Shown one piece after another: positions 1 to 9,689 of a stretch of 47,373 bases of DNA (position 1 is its first letter; every line of letters begins with the position of its first letter). Source of the stretch: a bacterium UBP8_UBA817 (GTDB taxonomy: Bacteria > Margulisbacteria > Marinamargulisbacteria > SXXA01 > SICP01); contig CAMCZW010000012.1 of the NCBI GenBank assembly GCA_945888435.1, forward strand, positions 1 through 47,373, written 5' to 3'. Position numbers and translations under genes: made by a program. The notes beneath the pieces are model-generated. The model did not search any database, was not told where the DNA came from, and saw only the letters and a list, made by a program, of their open reading frames with translations.

Positions 1-14
1 TTTGTTAACCTCCA

Positions 15-80
15 GATAAGTCAGCGTCAAGACTGAACCCTAGCGGGCGACCTCTCGGTCGGTCTTGACTCTGACTTATC
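15..80. repeat. Long inverted repeat with nested hairpin
   Basis: Positions 15-33 and 62-80 are 19-base inverted arms (GATAAGTCAG.GTCAAGAC) with one mismatch. The 28-base loop between them contains a second hairpin, CGACC-TCTC-GGTCG at 48-61. No T-run follows, so a plain intrinsic terminator is not obvious. It could be a recombination or structured-RNA site at the end of the gene outside the window. The rest of 81-192 is AT-rich and shows nothing I recognise. Confidence 0.7.
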
Positions 81-192
81 CTTACGGTTTTGTGGCCTTT
101 ATGGATTTCTCTCAAAATCCAATTTTACAGAAAGAAAGGTACACTACTGATAATAGCGAAATATCAAAGTTGAAAAAGTAGATCCCACCCAT

Positions 193-1320
193 ATGATACT
201 TAACCATCCACATAGAAATTCTTCTAACTTACTGTCATTTCCTATATATTCCGGCCATTTCTTTATAAAGTTTAAAGTTATTTCTAGCCTTTCTATGCCC
301 CATAAAGCTGAAAAACCTAAAGGAAATCCAGAACATTCGATTCCATTTGACTTAGGTCAGGTTGAAGGAGTTCCTTTGGCTGGTACGTTGTATTGTCCAT
401 TTTCTAATGGTATTAACCCAAATTATGAAACCGCAAGAGAGCATATTAAAACTTGGGTTCTTGAAAAAAATCTCCTCAAAGCGGACTCTAAAGAATATCA
501 AAAATTTATTAAAGCAGATTTTGCTCGGCTTTGCGCATTTACTTATCGGTCAGAAACCGCTGATCAACTTAAATTGGTATCTGAATTTGTAGCTTGGTTA
601 TTTTGCCATGATGATTTTAGGGATGATCCCAATTCGCCGCTTTGTAATGACCCAGAAAAAATCAAAGCGATGAACGATGTCTTAAAATTAGTTTTAAAAT
701 ATGGAATTACTCCAAGTGTCGATACTCAGGTAATTAAGGAATTTCCATTAATTGCAGCTTTATGTAAATCAATGCTGGAAATTCTAAATCAGTTAATTTT
801 GATATCAAAAAATAATGATATTAGTGATTTTATTGAAAGTCTGGATCAGTATTTTCAAGCAAATATTTGGGAGGCAGAAAATAGGAAGAGTGGCACTGTA
901 CCGACAGTACTTGATTATGAGAATTGGCGATATTTTACTAGCGCTGTCATCCCTACATATGAAATTGGATTTATTTTAAGAGATATCTCTATTTCAAAAG
1001 AGGATCGAAAATCTCCGGGATTTTTGACGGCTATTAAAAAAAGTTGCAATTCGATATGTTTTACAAATGACATATTTTCCCTAAAAAAAGAAAAAAAAGA
1101 TGGTGTTCATGAAAATATTGTCGTAGTATATGAAAATCAAGATCAATTAACCTTACCTTCCGCGCTTGTTAAGGCGATTGTCACTCAGGATAATGAAGTT
1201 TGGCAGTTTCAGCAGCACTGTCTTCATTTCAAAGAAAAATATCCAAATGCTATTGAATTGATAGAATCTTGGATCAGAGGCAACTTGGACTGGTCTTTGG
1301 GAACGGTTAGATATAAATAA
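193..1320 (+). CDS. Class I terpene synthase (bacterial terpene cyclase)
   Basis: Predicted to ionise a prenyl diphosphate (farnesyl or geranylgeranyl) with Mg2+ and cyclise it to a terpene in the cytoplasm. The metal-binding motifs are complete. The Asp-rich motif DDFRD is at residues 140-144. The NSE triad is N292-D293...S296...E300. The C-terminal Arg-Tyr pair that caps bacterial cyclases is R373-Y374, two residues before the end. Bacterial enzymes are usually about 330-350 aa; this reading frame gives 375. The ATG at 295 would give 341 aa and removes 34 atypical residues, so it is an equally good start; neither start has a clear ribosome binding site. The gene is more AT-rich than addA/addB, which hints at acquisition. 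A SpoIIE-type phosphatase follows within about 20 bases. Product and substrate chain length cannot be read from the sequence. Confidence 0.88.
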   Translation: MILNHPHRNSSNLLSFPIYSGHFFIKFKVISSLSMPHKAEKPKGNPEHSIPFDLGQVEGVPLAGTLYCPFSNGINPNYETAREHIKTWVLEKNLLKADSKEYQKFIKADFARLCAFTYRSETADQLKLVSEFVAWLFCHDDFRDDPNSPLCNDPEKIKAMNDVLKLVLKYGITPSVDTQVIKEFPLIAALCKSMLEILNQLILISKNNDISDFIESLDQYFQANIWEAENRKSGTVPTVLDYENWRYFTSAVIPTYEIGFILRDISISKEDRKSPGFLTAIKKSCNSICFTNDIFSLKKEKKDGVHENIVVVYENQDQLTLPSALVKAIVTQDNEVWQFQQHCLHFKEKYPNAIELIESWIRGNLDWSLGTVRYK

Positions 1321-1340
1321 TTCCGTAAATGTGGGGGCCT

Positions 1341-2975
1341 ATGTATCAGTTTATTAAAAAACATTTTTTTATAAATGATAAATTTGATCGTAGGTATGTC
1401 CTAGCAAATCAAATGGCACTTGTATTTGGACTGTTTGCCTTTCCTTATTTTTTTATATTTTCATACTTAAATTTACCTGGCCAAGCTCTAGTCGTTATTT
1501 TGATAGACGGTATCTTGCTATCCTGTATCGCACTGAATATCTTGTGTTTTAAAACAATATCGAGGTATGGAATCATGCTTTGTGTTGGAATTGGATGTGT
1601 TTTTTATGCCTCCTGTTTTGGTGAGAAAGCGGGCATTCAATACGTTTTATTTTCTCTTTCCGCAGCAGCTTTCTCATTATTTAATGTTGAAATTGAGAGG
1701 GTAAAAGCCGGAGGTGCTTTTTTAATTCCATGTAGTTGCTTTGCCTTACTTGAATTATCGCAATATAAACTTTTCACCCCAACCCCGCTCAATGGCTTTT
1801 ATATTATTTTATTAAAATTAACTCTTATCACTGTTACTTTTTTGATAACGGGCTTAAGCATGCTTTTATTTGCCCGTGCACATGAACAAGGTCAGCAAAA
1901 GATAATTAAAAAAAATATCGAGTTGGAAATTGAAACTAGAAAAGCTGAATTACACTGTCGTGAAGCCCTGAAAGCCAAGGAAACAGTTGATCACCTTATA
2001 GATGTACAAAAGGTATCTCTTGAAAGTCAAAAACATCTATTAACTCATTTGCAAGAATCTCTTACTAAACTTACTCAAGAAAAAAAGGAAAAAGAAGAAG
2101 CTCTCATAAGGGAGCAAGAAAAACTCCGGACGATTCAGGCGCAAGCGTCTAAAATCGAGCAGGATCGAATTTCGATTATTGAGAAGGAGCGGCAGGAAAA
2201 GTTGCTTAAGCAGGGGGCTCAGGTTCAACAGCAGATTTTGCAGCCTAAGCTTCCTGAAAGTGATTATTTTAAGTTGTTTGTGAGTTACCGCCCTTCGGAC
2301 TATATCTCGGGGGATTATTATCGGATTACGCTTGTGGTGGGTGATTTTCTGGTGGCTTTGATTTTGGATGCGGCGGGACATGGGGCACCGGCAGCATTGA
2401 TGACTGGGATTATCGCCAAGGTGCTGGATGATGTGTTTAATCATCCTGACCGGTATCCTCTGACTGATCCTGCTGCCATGATGGGGATTCTTAATAACCT
2501 GTTTTTTAAAGAGCCGCGCATTCAAAAAATGATTACTGGAACTTATATGGTCATTAATCTTAAAACGCGACAGCTGATGGTTTCTAGTGCCGGTGGAGAA
2601 GCTCCGCTGGTTTACCATATGGATGATAGCACTATGGTACGCGTTAATAATGACGGCGGCCCTTTAGGAATGTATGAAGATGAGACTTATACCGCGACAG
2701 CATTTCAACTGACAGAGCGAGATATTTTGCTGGGGTATACCGATGGGTTTTTTGACCATAAGCTTTTGGATGGGAGCCCATTGATTCCATTTGATGAGGT
2801 GGAAGGTGAAGATGGGAGTGCAGATTATGCCTACCATTATGATCATATTGAGAAGTGGCTTAAAGCGAGACCTAAAAGCAAAAAAGATATTGCCGATTAT
2901 CTGGCGGGTAAAGTGATTGAAAACTGTCAAACGGGTAAAGATGATATGACGATTTTATCGATTTTTATTGTGTAA
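1341..2975 (+). CDS. Membrane-anchored SpoIIE/RsbU-type PP2C serine phosphatase
   Basis: The first about 190 residues hold roughly six hydrophobic segments. A charged coiled coil follows (about residues 190-300), then a SpoIIE-family PP2C phosphatase domain to the C-terminus. Metal-binding and structural motifs visible are LDAAGHGAPAALMTG, GYTDGFFD and the terminal DDMTIL. Such proteins dephosphorylate anti-sigma-factor antagonists or similar partners in response to a membrane-sensed signal; no anti-sigma or STAS gene lies next to it. I chose the ATG at 1341 because GGGGG lies 5 bases upstream; an in-frame ATG at 1329 adds four residues and lacks a binding site. It probably shares a transcript with the terpene synthase just upstream, but a functional link is not shown. 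Confidence 0.88.
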   Translation: MYQFIKKHFFINDKFDRRYVLANQMALVFGLFAFPYFFIFSYLNLPGQALVVILIDGILLSCIALNILCFKTISRYGIMLCVGIGCVFYASCFGEKAGIQYVLFSLSAAAFSLFNVEIERVKAGGAFLIPCSCFALLELSQYKLFTPTPLNGFYIILLKLTLITVTFLITGLSMLLFARAHEQGQQKIIKKNIELEIETRKAELHCREALKAKETVDHLIDVQKVSLESQKHLLTHLQESLTKLTQEKKEKEEALIREQEKLRTIQAQASKIEQDRISIIEKERQEKLLKQGAQVQQQILQPKLPESDYFKLFVSYRPSDYISGDYYRITLVVGDFLVALILDAAGHGAPAALMTGIIAKVLDDVFNHPDRYPLTDPAAMMGILNNLFFKEPRIQKMITGTYMVINLKTRQLMVSSAGGEAPLVYHMDDSTMVRVNNDGGPLGMYEDETYTATAFQLTERDILLGYTDGFFDHKLLDGSPLIPFDEVEGEDGSADYAYHYDHIEKWLKARPKSKKDIADYLAGKVIENCQTGKDDMTILSIFIV

Positions 2976-2993
2976 AATGGTTTAGTAGCGCCT

Positions 2994-5825
2994 ATGTCAT
3001 CCGTTTATCTATACACCCCATTAGGACCTCTTTCTAAATGTCCGTTGTTTTGGCCTGTTTTTGAGGCAGCGGTGAGGCATTCTGCGGCGGAGGTGCTAAT
3101 TTTGTGCAGGACTTCAGCCGATGTGGAGATGGCGAAGCGATTGGTGGTGCCGATTGTGACTGGGGCATGTCCACGTATTGAGACTTTGGATGATTTTTGG
3201 AGACGGCTTTCGCCCGAGCCTTCTTTGGTGAAAGGATCATTTCGGTCGGTGTATTTGCGTCAGGCGGTGGCTTCGTATCCTGTTAAATCAACGGATTGGT
3301 TTAAGGATGTGCGTCGATTTTCTGGATTTTCTGCTCAATTAGACCGGTTTTTGCGGTTGATTGATCGGCATGGATTTGATGAACAGGCGTATATTCAAGG
3401 GCATCCGGCTGGAGTTGAATATGCGGAGTCTTGTGTGGGCTTGGTTAGGCATTTACTGTGGGAACTTCGGCAGTATGGGTGTTTGGAAAGTGCATCGGAG
3501 TCTGAAGGGATTTTGAAATTAATTCATGATGCACTTCAGTCTAAGACGGTGGTGCTATTTGGATTTGAACAGCCGACGGTGCGAGATGAGACTCGATTGA
3601 ATGTGATTTTTGAAGCGGCGTCGATGTCGATGGCGGTTATTCCGTTTGAACTTGAAAATTGGTGTTATCAGGCCGGGCGAGATGGTGTGGAATTTGTGGA
3701 GAAATCGCCTTGTTTTGTGCGCAGATTTGCGGGTGTTTTGGCGGATGCGGAAGTTGGGCGTGGGCGTATGCAATACGCCCCTACGGTTTGGGAATATTCT
3801 TCTTTGGAAGATGAGCTGGATGGGCTAGTGGCCTTTTGTCGGCAATTGGTGAATGAGCATGGCGAGATGGCGATGGCTCAATTATGTGTTGTGGATGTGG
3901 GGCAGCGTCGCGCTTTGATTGAAGAGCGGCTTAAGTCTGAAGGCTTTCAGGTGGCTTCTCATGCGTCTCGGCGTGTGGGCGATACCTTGTTGGGTGAATT
4001 TTTGACGGTGATGATTGGGTTGTCTGTGGGCACCTTTGATCATCGGCGATTTATGGCCTTGCTTACGATACCGATTTGGAATTTTTCGGATGGGTATGCT
4101 CATTTTAGGCCGTTTTTTTCGTCGCTGGCCAATCAGTTTAATATTCAGCCGGGTGTGGATCAGTGGCGATTTGCACTTGCGTCTTATATGGAATTTAACC
4201 AGCAAGATATCGAATTAACTCAGAAGGCCGCATTGTTTTTTGATCAGTTAGTGATCGTCTTGGAGCAGCTTCGTCAGGCGAACTCGGCCCAAATGGTTTA
4301 TCAGGTGATGGTGACTACGATTCAGAAATGGTTTGGGGGGATGATGAGCCGACCTTTGGACATGGATTCTTCTCGTCAGTTGATGACGGAATTTATGGAG
4401 ACATTGTCTTTTTTTGATCAGGTTTGCGGGCATTTTTCGACGCCGAATTCTGGATCTTTGAGCTCATTTGACCTTTCTTTTTTTTATAGCGTTCTTCAGG
4501 ATGCGTTTCGATCGGTGGTGACGCCCTATTCGGAAGGACCGAGTATTGGGGCTTCTGTGATGGATATTGGCCAGTTTCCGATTGGGGAATGGCAGTGGGT
4601 ATGGGTGATGGGCGTTTCTGAGGCTGCGTTGCCTAAGCGAGTAACCCAGACGATTTTTTGCCCGGTGTCTTTGTATTCTCGCTTGAAGTGGCCGTCGATT
4701 CAGAGTCAGGAAGATGTGGCGATGACTGGGCTTGCCGCATGGTTATTAATGGGGAAATCCACTCGAGTTGTGAGTTATACAGGCACTGCGTCTGAGATTT
4801 TAAATCGTGTTTTTGGGTATTTGGGATGGGATGCGACGCCTAAGGTGATGAATGAATTTATGCCGATTAAGGCGCAGGCGCGATTGGCTCCGTTGCCGGT
4901 TCGGTTGGCGGCTGGATCTGTGGCGGAGCGGTCGATGTCGGTGACCTCGCTTGAAACGTATCAGGCGTGCCCATTTCGATATTATTTGAAATATGTATTG
5001 AAGGCGGTGCCGATTGAGGCTGCTTCGGAAGATGTTCAAGCGTCGATTTGGGGGCAATTGATTCATTCGATTTTTCAGAAATATTACGAAGAATTAATTC
5101 GTCAAAAAAATGGCCATAATCGGGAGTTGTTGTTTGAGATTGCGAAAGAGGTTTTTGATGAAGTGAGTCAGCCGACTTTTTATTGGTCGATTAAGCGGGA
5201 TTTGTTGTTTGGTAATGAGATTCAACAAGGGGTGTTGGCTGCGTTTTTAGCGGTTGAAGAACGGCATCCGATTTCGCTTTCTCCGATGATGCTTGAATAT
5301 GAATTTAAAAATATTGAAATGACACTTTCTGATGGCAGTGTGCTTAAGTTGTCTGGGAAAATTGATGCGGTTCTTGCGGATACAGCGAGGCGAACCGTGG
5401 CCGTATTGGATTATAAAACGGGTAAATCGTTTCCAGCTCCTGTGGACATGGAGCAATTTAGGACATTGCAGTTACCTGTGTATCAATGGGTTATTGGTAA
5501 AATGATGCCCGAGGCTCAGTGTGTGGCGGGCATTATTTATCAGGTGCGAAATCCCCATGATTTAGGGCGGCATATTGTGGCGGTGACGGAGTATGGGCGG
5601 ACCTTATTTGACTTGGGTCGAAAGCGGCCAGCCAAGTTGGATGAGACGTATTATCCTCGCTTAGTGGAGACGATGAGTCGGATTTATTTGCTTTTAAAAT
5701 CAGGATACTTTTCGACAGACCTTCATAATGATTTGGCGCATGTTCATGCTCAGAGGCCGGAAGTGTGTCGATATTGCGATTATGTATTGGTATGTGGGTA
5801 TTCTCGCCGGTTTGGAGGTAAGTAG
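2994..5825 (+). CDS. addB: ATP-dependent helicase-nuclease subunit B (AddB/RexB-like)
   Basis: Predicted partner of AddA in double-strand-break resection for RecA-dependent repair. The N-terminal about 600 residues look like the inactive helicase-like fold of AddB, with a late segment MGVSEAALPKR typical of UvrD-like folds. The C-terminal third is a PD-(D/E)XK nuclease with Cys659 (QACPF), the core IDAVL...VLDYKTGK, and a terminal cluster C925, C928, C934. The four cysteines match the iron-sulfur clasp of AddB nucleases. Length (943 aa) is somewhat below Bacillus AddB. The stop codon abuts the addA start, and a GGAGG at 5814-5818 serves addA, so the two genes are one unit. Divergence from textbook AddB is considerable, so the name rests on domain order and context. 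Confidence 0.87.
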   Translation: MSSVYLYTPLGPLSKCPLFWPVFEAAVRHSAAEVLILCRTSADVEMAKRLVVPIVTGACPRIETLDDFWRRLSPEPSLVKGSFRSVYLRQAVASYPVKSTDWFKDVRRFSGFSAQLDRFLRLIDRHGFDEQAYIQGHPAGVEYAESCVGLVRHLLWELRQYGCLESASESEGILKLIHDALQSKTVVLFGFEQPTVRDETRLNVIFEAASMSMAVIPFELENWCYQAGRDGVEFVEKSPCFVRRFAGVLADAEVGRGRMQYAPTVWEYSSLEDELDGLVAFCRQLVNEHGEMAMAQLCVVDVGQRRALIEERLKSEGFQVASHASRRVGDTLLGEFLTVMIGLSVGTFDHRRFMALLTIPIWNFSDGYAHFRPFFSSLANQFNIQPGVDQWRFALASYMEFNQQDIELTQKAALFFDQLVIVLEQLRQANSAQMVYQVMVTTIQKWFGGMMSRPLDMDSSRQLMTEFMETLSFFDQVCGHFSTPNSGSLSSFDLSFFYSVLQDAFRSVVTPYSEGPSIGASVMDIGQFPIGEWQWVWVMGVSEAALPKRVTQTIFCPVSLYSRLKWPSIQSQEDVAMTGLAAWLLMGKSTRVVSYTGTASEILNRVFGYLGWDATPKVMNEFMPIKAQARLAPLPVRLAAGSVAERSMSVTSLETYQACPFRYYLKYVLKAVPIEAASEDVQASIWGQLIHSIFQKYYEELIRQKNGHNRELLFEIAKEVFDEVSQPTFYWSIKRDLLFGNEIQQGVLAAFLAVEERHPISLSPMMLEYEFKNIEMTLSDGSVLKLSGKIDAVLADTARRTVAVLDYKTGKSFPAPVDMEQFRTLQLPVYQWVIGKMMPEAQCVAGIIYQVRNPHDLGRHIVAVTEYGRTLFDLGRKRPAKLDETYYPRLVETMSRIYLLLKSGYFSTDLHNDLAHVHAQRPEVCRYCDYVLVCGYSRRFGGK

Positions 5826-8711
5826 ATGACCTCTTTTACCCTCTCCCAACAAAAAGCGCTGTATTTGGATCGTCATATTTTTGTCGAAGCGGGGGCTGGC
5901 TCTGGCAAAACTACCATTTTGGTGGAGAGATATTTATCGATTTTTGAGGCTAATTCGCAGTTAGATATGTCTGAAGTGGTGGCGTTTACGTTTTCTCAAA
6001 AAGCGGCGGCGGAAATGCGACATCGGGTGATGAGATTTCCTGACCGGATTCCGGCGGTGATGAGTCGAGCGGCGATTTCTACGATTCACTCGTATGCGAT
6101 CGAGATTTTGAGAGAATTTGGATATTGGATTGGGATTGATCCTGGATTTCGGATTGTGGATGAGATTGAGCGTCGTGCTCTTATTACCCAAAGTGTGGAT
6201 ACGATGTTGGGCGTGAGTACATCGAGTCCTGATCAGCCTTTAATGACGTCACTAAGGCAGTATTTGGCCGAAGCATCGGTCAAATCGCTTCGGACGGATT
6301 TAATGGAATTGTTTGCGCATCCTCAATGGAAACCTCTTACAAGGGAGGATTGGCCGCATCGATTGGACTTGATTTCTTCTGCTGAAGATCGGACTTATAC
6401 ACAGGCGGCTGTCAAAATTTCCTCGGCGCTCGCATCTATTTTTGAGGTGGCATCTGAGGAGTTTTCTCGCTTAAAACGGCAGTTTGGGGCCTTGGATTTT
6501 GATGATGCGATTTCCTTTTCAGTCGAGTTATTAACAAGTTGTCCACAGGTGTTGATAGAAATGCGATCACGGATTCGGTTTATGATGGTGGACGAGTTTC
6601 AGGATACCGATCCAACCCAATGGCGATTGGTGGAATTACTGTCTGGATTTTCGGATTCAACGGCTAGTTCTCCCGCTAATTTATTTGTGGTTGGGGATGT
6701 GAAGCAGTCAATTTATGGATTTAGAGGCGCGGATGCCGCCTTGTTTCTTCAGGTTCAAAAGCAATTTCAGGAGAGAAGTGATAGTGATGTGGTGATTTTG
6801 GCGGATAATTTTCGCTCAGATGCCCATGTGGTGGCGCATGTGAATGCCGTGTTTGAGCCGTTATTTGAAACGTTGGGGAGTCAGGTGACGCCTTATCATC
6901 ACTTGGTTCCATATCGGGAAGCGGGGGATTGGCCGGTGTCGTCGTTTGTCACCGGTGATTTGCATGAATTGGCTGTGGCCGATCATATTGCGTCACTTCT
7001 TACTTTAAGTTCTCAGTTAAAGCCTCATGATATTGCGGTTTTACTGAGAGGATATGCTCATGCGCCGGCGCTTAAATTGGCGTTGGAAGTGGCGGGAGTT
7101 CCTGCGGTGATTCATTCGATACCTGGATTTTACCAACAGGATGATGCGGTTTGGGGGTTGAATGTGCTCAAGGCCTTATTGGATGGCTCGGACTATTTGA
7201 GCTGGTATGCGGTATTTTCGTATGCGAGGGTGGGGGTTGGACATCATATCTTAATGGCTGCGCGGCAGAGATATCCACAGGATTTATTTTTAACTCAGCT
7301 TGAAAAATTAATTTTGGAGTTAGATGACTCTGAAGGGGTCGACCGGCCTCGGATATTAAGTCTAATTCGCGAAAGTAGGCATTTGGTGGAGCGGTCGGCC
7401 ATCGAGTCGCTACCTGGGATTTTACGGGCGATTACTCGGGTATTTATTTCAGAAGATGCTTGTGAGCAATTACCAGTATTTACTCAGCTTCATCGTCAGT
7501 TTTCAGAGTTTGAGTCTAAATCAATGTCGCTTCCCACCTGTGTCCAGTTTTTAGAAGATGGGGTCAAAGAGTCGGCGTCGCTTCCGTTATCTATGTCTCA
7601 ACTCCCGCAAGGGGTCGTTCAGATTATGACGATCCATGCCAGCAAAGGGCTCGAATTCCCTGTGGTGGTGATGCCGTATTGTCATCAAAAATTCCGAAAA
7701 GCGGGTGATCGGGTTTTATATTCCAAGGAATGGGGGCTTTGCTTGCAGTCTCCCTCATCAAAGTCGAAGAGTGTGTTTCGCGAGAACTGTGTCCAAGCCT
7801 TGGCCGATCAAACGATTGAAGATGAAAAAAAACTTTTTTATGTGGCCTGTACCCGTGCCAAGCAAGGTCTTTATTTTTTCTCTGAGAAAATGCCTGACCG
7901 AGAAGGCCCTCTTAACTCGTATGCGGCGTTTTTACTTCAATCCGGTGTTGATGATTGTCCTCAGTTTTATAGTCGCGCTGGAGCCTCCTTTCAGGCGCTT
8001 CCAGTTGAAAGAAGCTCTCGGACGCCTCAGCTTATCGAGACGGGTCGTGATATTTCAGGGAAGTTATCGGTTGTGCTGCCATTAACGGTTTCCGAGACGG
8101 TGGCCATGATGGTCGGCCAGTCTCAATTTCGCATTGCCCCGGATTTAGGGGTAACACCGACTATTTCTGCAGAGTTGTATGGGACTTTGCTCCACCGCGT
8201 TTATTATCGTGGGCATATGATGGGGGTAATCCCTAGCCGTGAGTGGGTGATTGCAGAGCTAAGGGCGGTTGGCGGTAATGCCCAACTTTGGGATAAAACG
8301 GCCACGCGATTGCTTAGTTCCATTGAGAAATATTGGGCTTCGGACCTATGTCTTCAACTTAAGGACCCTCATGCTCAATTTGAGCATCCTGTTTCGATGA
8401 CGCTTCTATTACCCTCTGGAGTTACTGTCCTGCTTGAAGGGCGATTTGATGGCCTTGTTGTGACGGATTCTGAAGTGAGAGTCGTTGATTTTAAAACGGC
8501 GGCGTCTCTCGATCGGGAGAATCCTCTTTCTGAAGAGTATCTTCATCAAATGAAACTCTATTTATTGCTCGCCATGACGATGTATCCTGGGCGACTTAGG
8601 TATAAGGCCACAGTATATTTTACCGAACATGAGTTTTTATCGGAAATTGTAGAAACTGAAGAGACTTTAGGAGAGTTTAAAACCCTAATTTCGACAAAAA
8701 TCCGCCTTTAG
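5826..8711 (+). CDS. addA: ATP-dependent helicase-nuclease subunit A (AddA-like, UvrD family)
   Basis: Superfamily 1A helicase fused to a nuclease. Walker A is AGAGSGKTT (residues 22-30); Walker B is MVDEFQDTDPTQ; motif III is VGDVKQSIYGFRGA; later helicase motifs include IMTIHASKGLEFPVVV and YVACTRAK. A RecB-type PD-(D/E)XK nuclease closes the protein, with GRFDGLVV and VVDFKTA as catalytic core. Length (961 aa) is shorter than the about 1,230 aa of Bacillus AddA, so some helical insertions are probably missing. ATG at 5826 has GGAGG eight bases upstream inside the end of addB. The last 35 bases overlap the convergent HEAT-repeat gene. Expected role: dual-strand exonuclease and helicase acting with AddB at DNA ends. 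Confidence 0.92.
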   Translation: MTSFTLSQQKALYLDRHIFVEAGAGSGKTTILVERYLSIFEANSQLDMSEVVAFTFSQKAAAEMRHRVMRFPDRIPAVMSRAAISTIHSYAIEILREFGYWIGIDPGFRIVDEIERRALITQSVDTMLGVSTSSPDQPLMTSLRQYLAEASVKSLRTDLMELFAHPQWKPLTREDWPHRLDLISSAEDRTYTQAAVKISSALASIFEVASEEFSRLKRQFGALDFDDAISFSVELLTSCPQVLIEMRSRIRFMMVDEFQDTDPTQWRLVELLSGFSDSTASSPANLFVVGDVKQSIYGFRGADAALFLQVQKQFQERSDSDVVILADNFRSDAHVVAHVNAVFEPLFETLGSQVTPYHHLVPYREAGDWPVSSFVTGDLHELAVADHIASLLTLSSQLKPHDIAVLLRGYAHAPALKLALEVAGVPAVIHSIPGFYQQDDAVWGLNVLKALLDGSDYLSWYAVFSYARVGVGHHILMAARQRYPQDLFLTQLEKLILELDDSEGVDRPRILSLIRESRHLVERSAIESLPGILRAITRVFISEDACEQLPVFTQLHRQFSEFESKSMSLPTCVQFLEDGVKESASLPLSMSQLPQGVVQIMTIHASKGLEFPVVVMPYCHQKFRKAGDRVLYSKEWGLCLQSPSSKSKSVFRENCVQALADQTIEDEKKLFYVACTRAKQGLYFFSEKMPDREGPLNSYAAFLLQSGVDDCPQFYSRAGASFQALPVERSSRTPQLIETGRDISGKLSVVLPLTVSETVAMMVGQSQFRIAPDLGVTPTISAELYGTLLHRVYYRGHMMGVIPSREWVIAELRAVGGNAQLWDKTATRLLSSIEKYWASDLCLQLKDPHAQFEHPVSMTLLLPSGVTVLLEGRFDGLVVTDSEVRVVDFKTAASLDRENPLSEEYLHQMKLYLLLAMTMYPGRLRYKATVYFTEHEFLSEIVETEETLGEFKTLISTKIRL

Positions 8712-9639
8712 GGCTATCTGGATCCTGAGAGGGGTGGGTGATTTGGGTGGTGAGGGTTTTGATTTCGGGGTAGGTGCTGGCCATTTTACTTAGGATGGCT
8801 AAGGCTTTTGTGGAGTCGATTTTGAGCATGAGGGCGATGACGGACTTCTTTTTTGGGCCGGCGTTGGGGATGGCTTGGGCCAGGTGTTTGAGGATAGGGA
8901 TGCCGATTTTTTGGATGATCTGGGTGGTCAGCGTGGTGATGCTGGTGGAATTGCTTAATAGGGCATTTACGATGACCGGATAAGCTTCTTCTTCTCCAAT
9001 CCGAAAGAGTGAGTAGACGACTAGCCGGCGTAAATTGGGTTTATTGAATACTTTCATAAGATGAGGGATGGCGCGTTTTGATTTCATCATTCCTAGTAAA
9101 ATGATGGCATGGTCCTGGATTTGGATATTTGAAATCCCGCGTATAATGGCCGTTTCGGCGTTTTCTCCGCCCAGACGCCAGATGACATCGATGATGCGGT
9201 TGCTTACTACCCAGCCTTCGTCTTCGAGTGCGGCTTCGAGATCAGGGATGATTTTGGGCCCAACGCTGACTAGAATTTGTTGGACTTGGGACCGAATCAC
9301 GGGGTTGGGAGAGCCAAAATATCGGGCGAGTACGGGTACCATTTTGCTGCCGAAGCGGATAAGGGCTTTGGCGGCGTTTTTTCGCACATGAAAATCGCGA
9401 TCAGATAATAACGCAATGAGGGGATGAATGGCGCGGGTATGGCCAAGTTCACCTAGTTTTTCTGCGACGCACCATCTAATGACCCAGTCTTCGTTGGAGA
9501 GTAATTTGACTAAGTCATCTACCCAGGCATGATCTTTAATGACTTTGAGCTGAAGAATGGCGTCCCAGCGGGTTTCCTCATTTTTGAGGCGCTTAACAAT
9601 GTTTTCGAGCGTTTTTGCCCGGTTTTCGGGTGTATTCAT
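8677..9639 (-). CDS. HEAT-repeat (PBS-lyase-type) protein
   Basis: A soluble 320-aa protein built of tandem helical repeats of about 30 residues. Repeats such as WVIRWCVAEKLGELGHTRAI and DFHVRKNAAKALIRFGSKMV show the alternating pattern of HEAT/PBS-lyase HEAT-like units. No catalytic motif, signal peptide or membrane segment is visible, so a scaffold or protein-binding role is all that can be said. Its 3' end overlaps the 3' end of addA by 35 bases (convergent). It lies 50 bases downstream of radA on the same strand. A candidate -10 (TACAAT) and a GGGGG lie upstream of the ATG at 9639, so it may be transcribed independently. Confidence 0.85.
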   Translation of the reverse strand: MNTPENRAKTLENIVKRLKNEETRWDAILQLKVIKDHAWVDDLVKLLSNEDWVIRWCVAEKLGELGHTRAIHPLIALLSDRDFHVRKNAAKALIRFGSKMVPVLARYFGSPNPVIRSQVQQILVSVGPKIIPDLEAALEDEGWVVSNRIIDVIWRLGGENAETAIIRGISNIQIQDHAIILLGMMKSKRAIPHLMKVFNKPNLRRLVVYSLFRIGEEEAYPVIVNALLSNSTSITTLTTQIIQKIGIPILKHLAQAIPNAGPKKKSVIALMLKIDSTKALAILSKMASTYPEIKTLTTQITHPSQDPDSPKGGFLSKLGF

Positions 9640-9689
9640 TTCGATTCAGATTTCCCCCAGGAGATTGTACTTTAATAGTGTAGCAGATT

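Noticed and set aside
1..80. Integron attC site
   Set aside because: The inverted arms lack the paired R-box core sites (RYYYAAC/GTTRRRY) and no integrase is visible.
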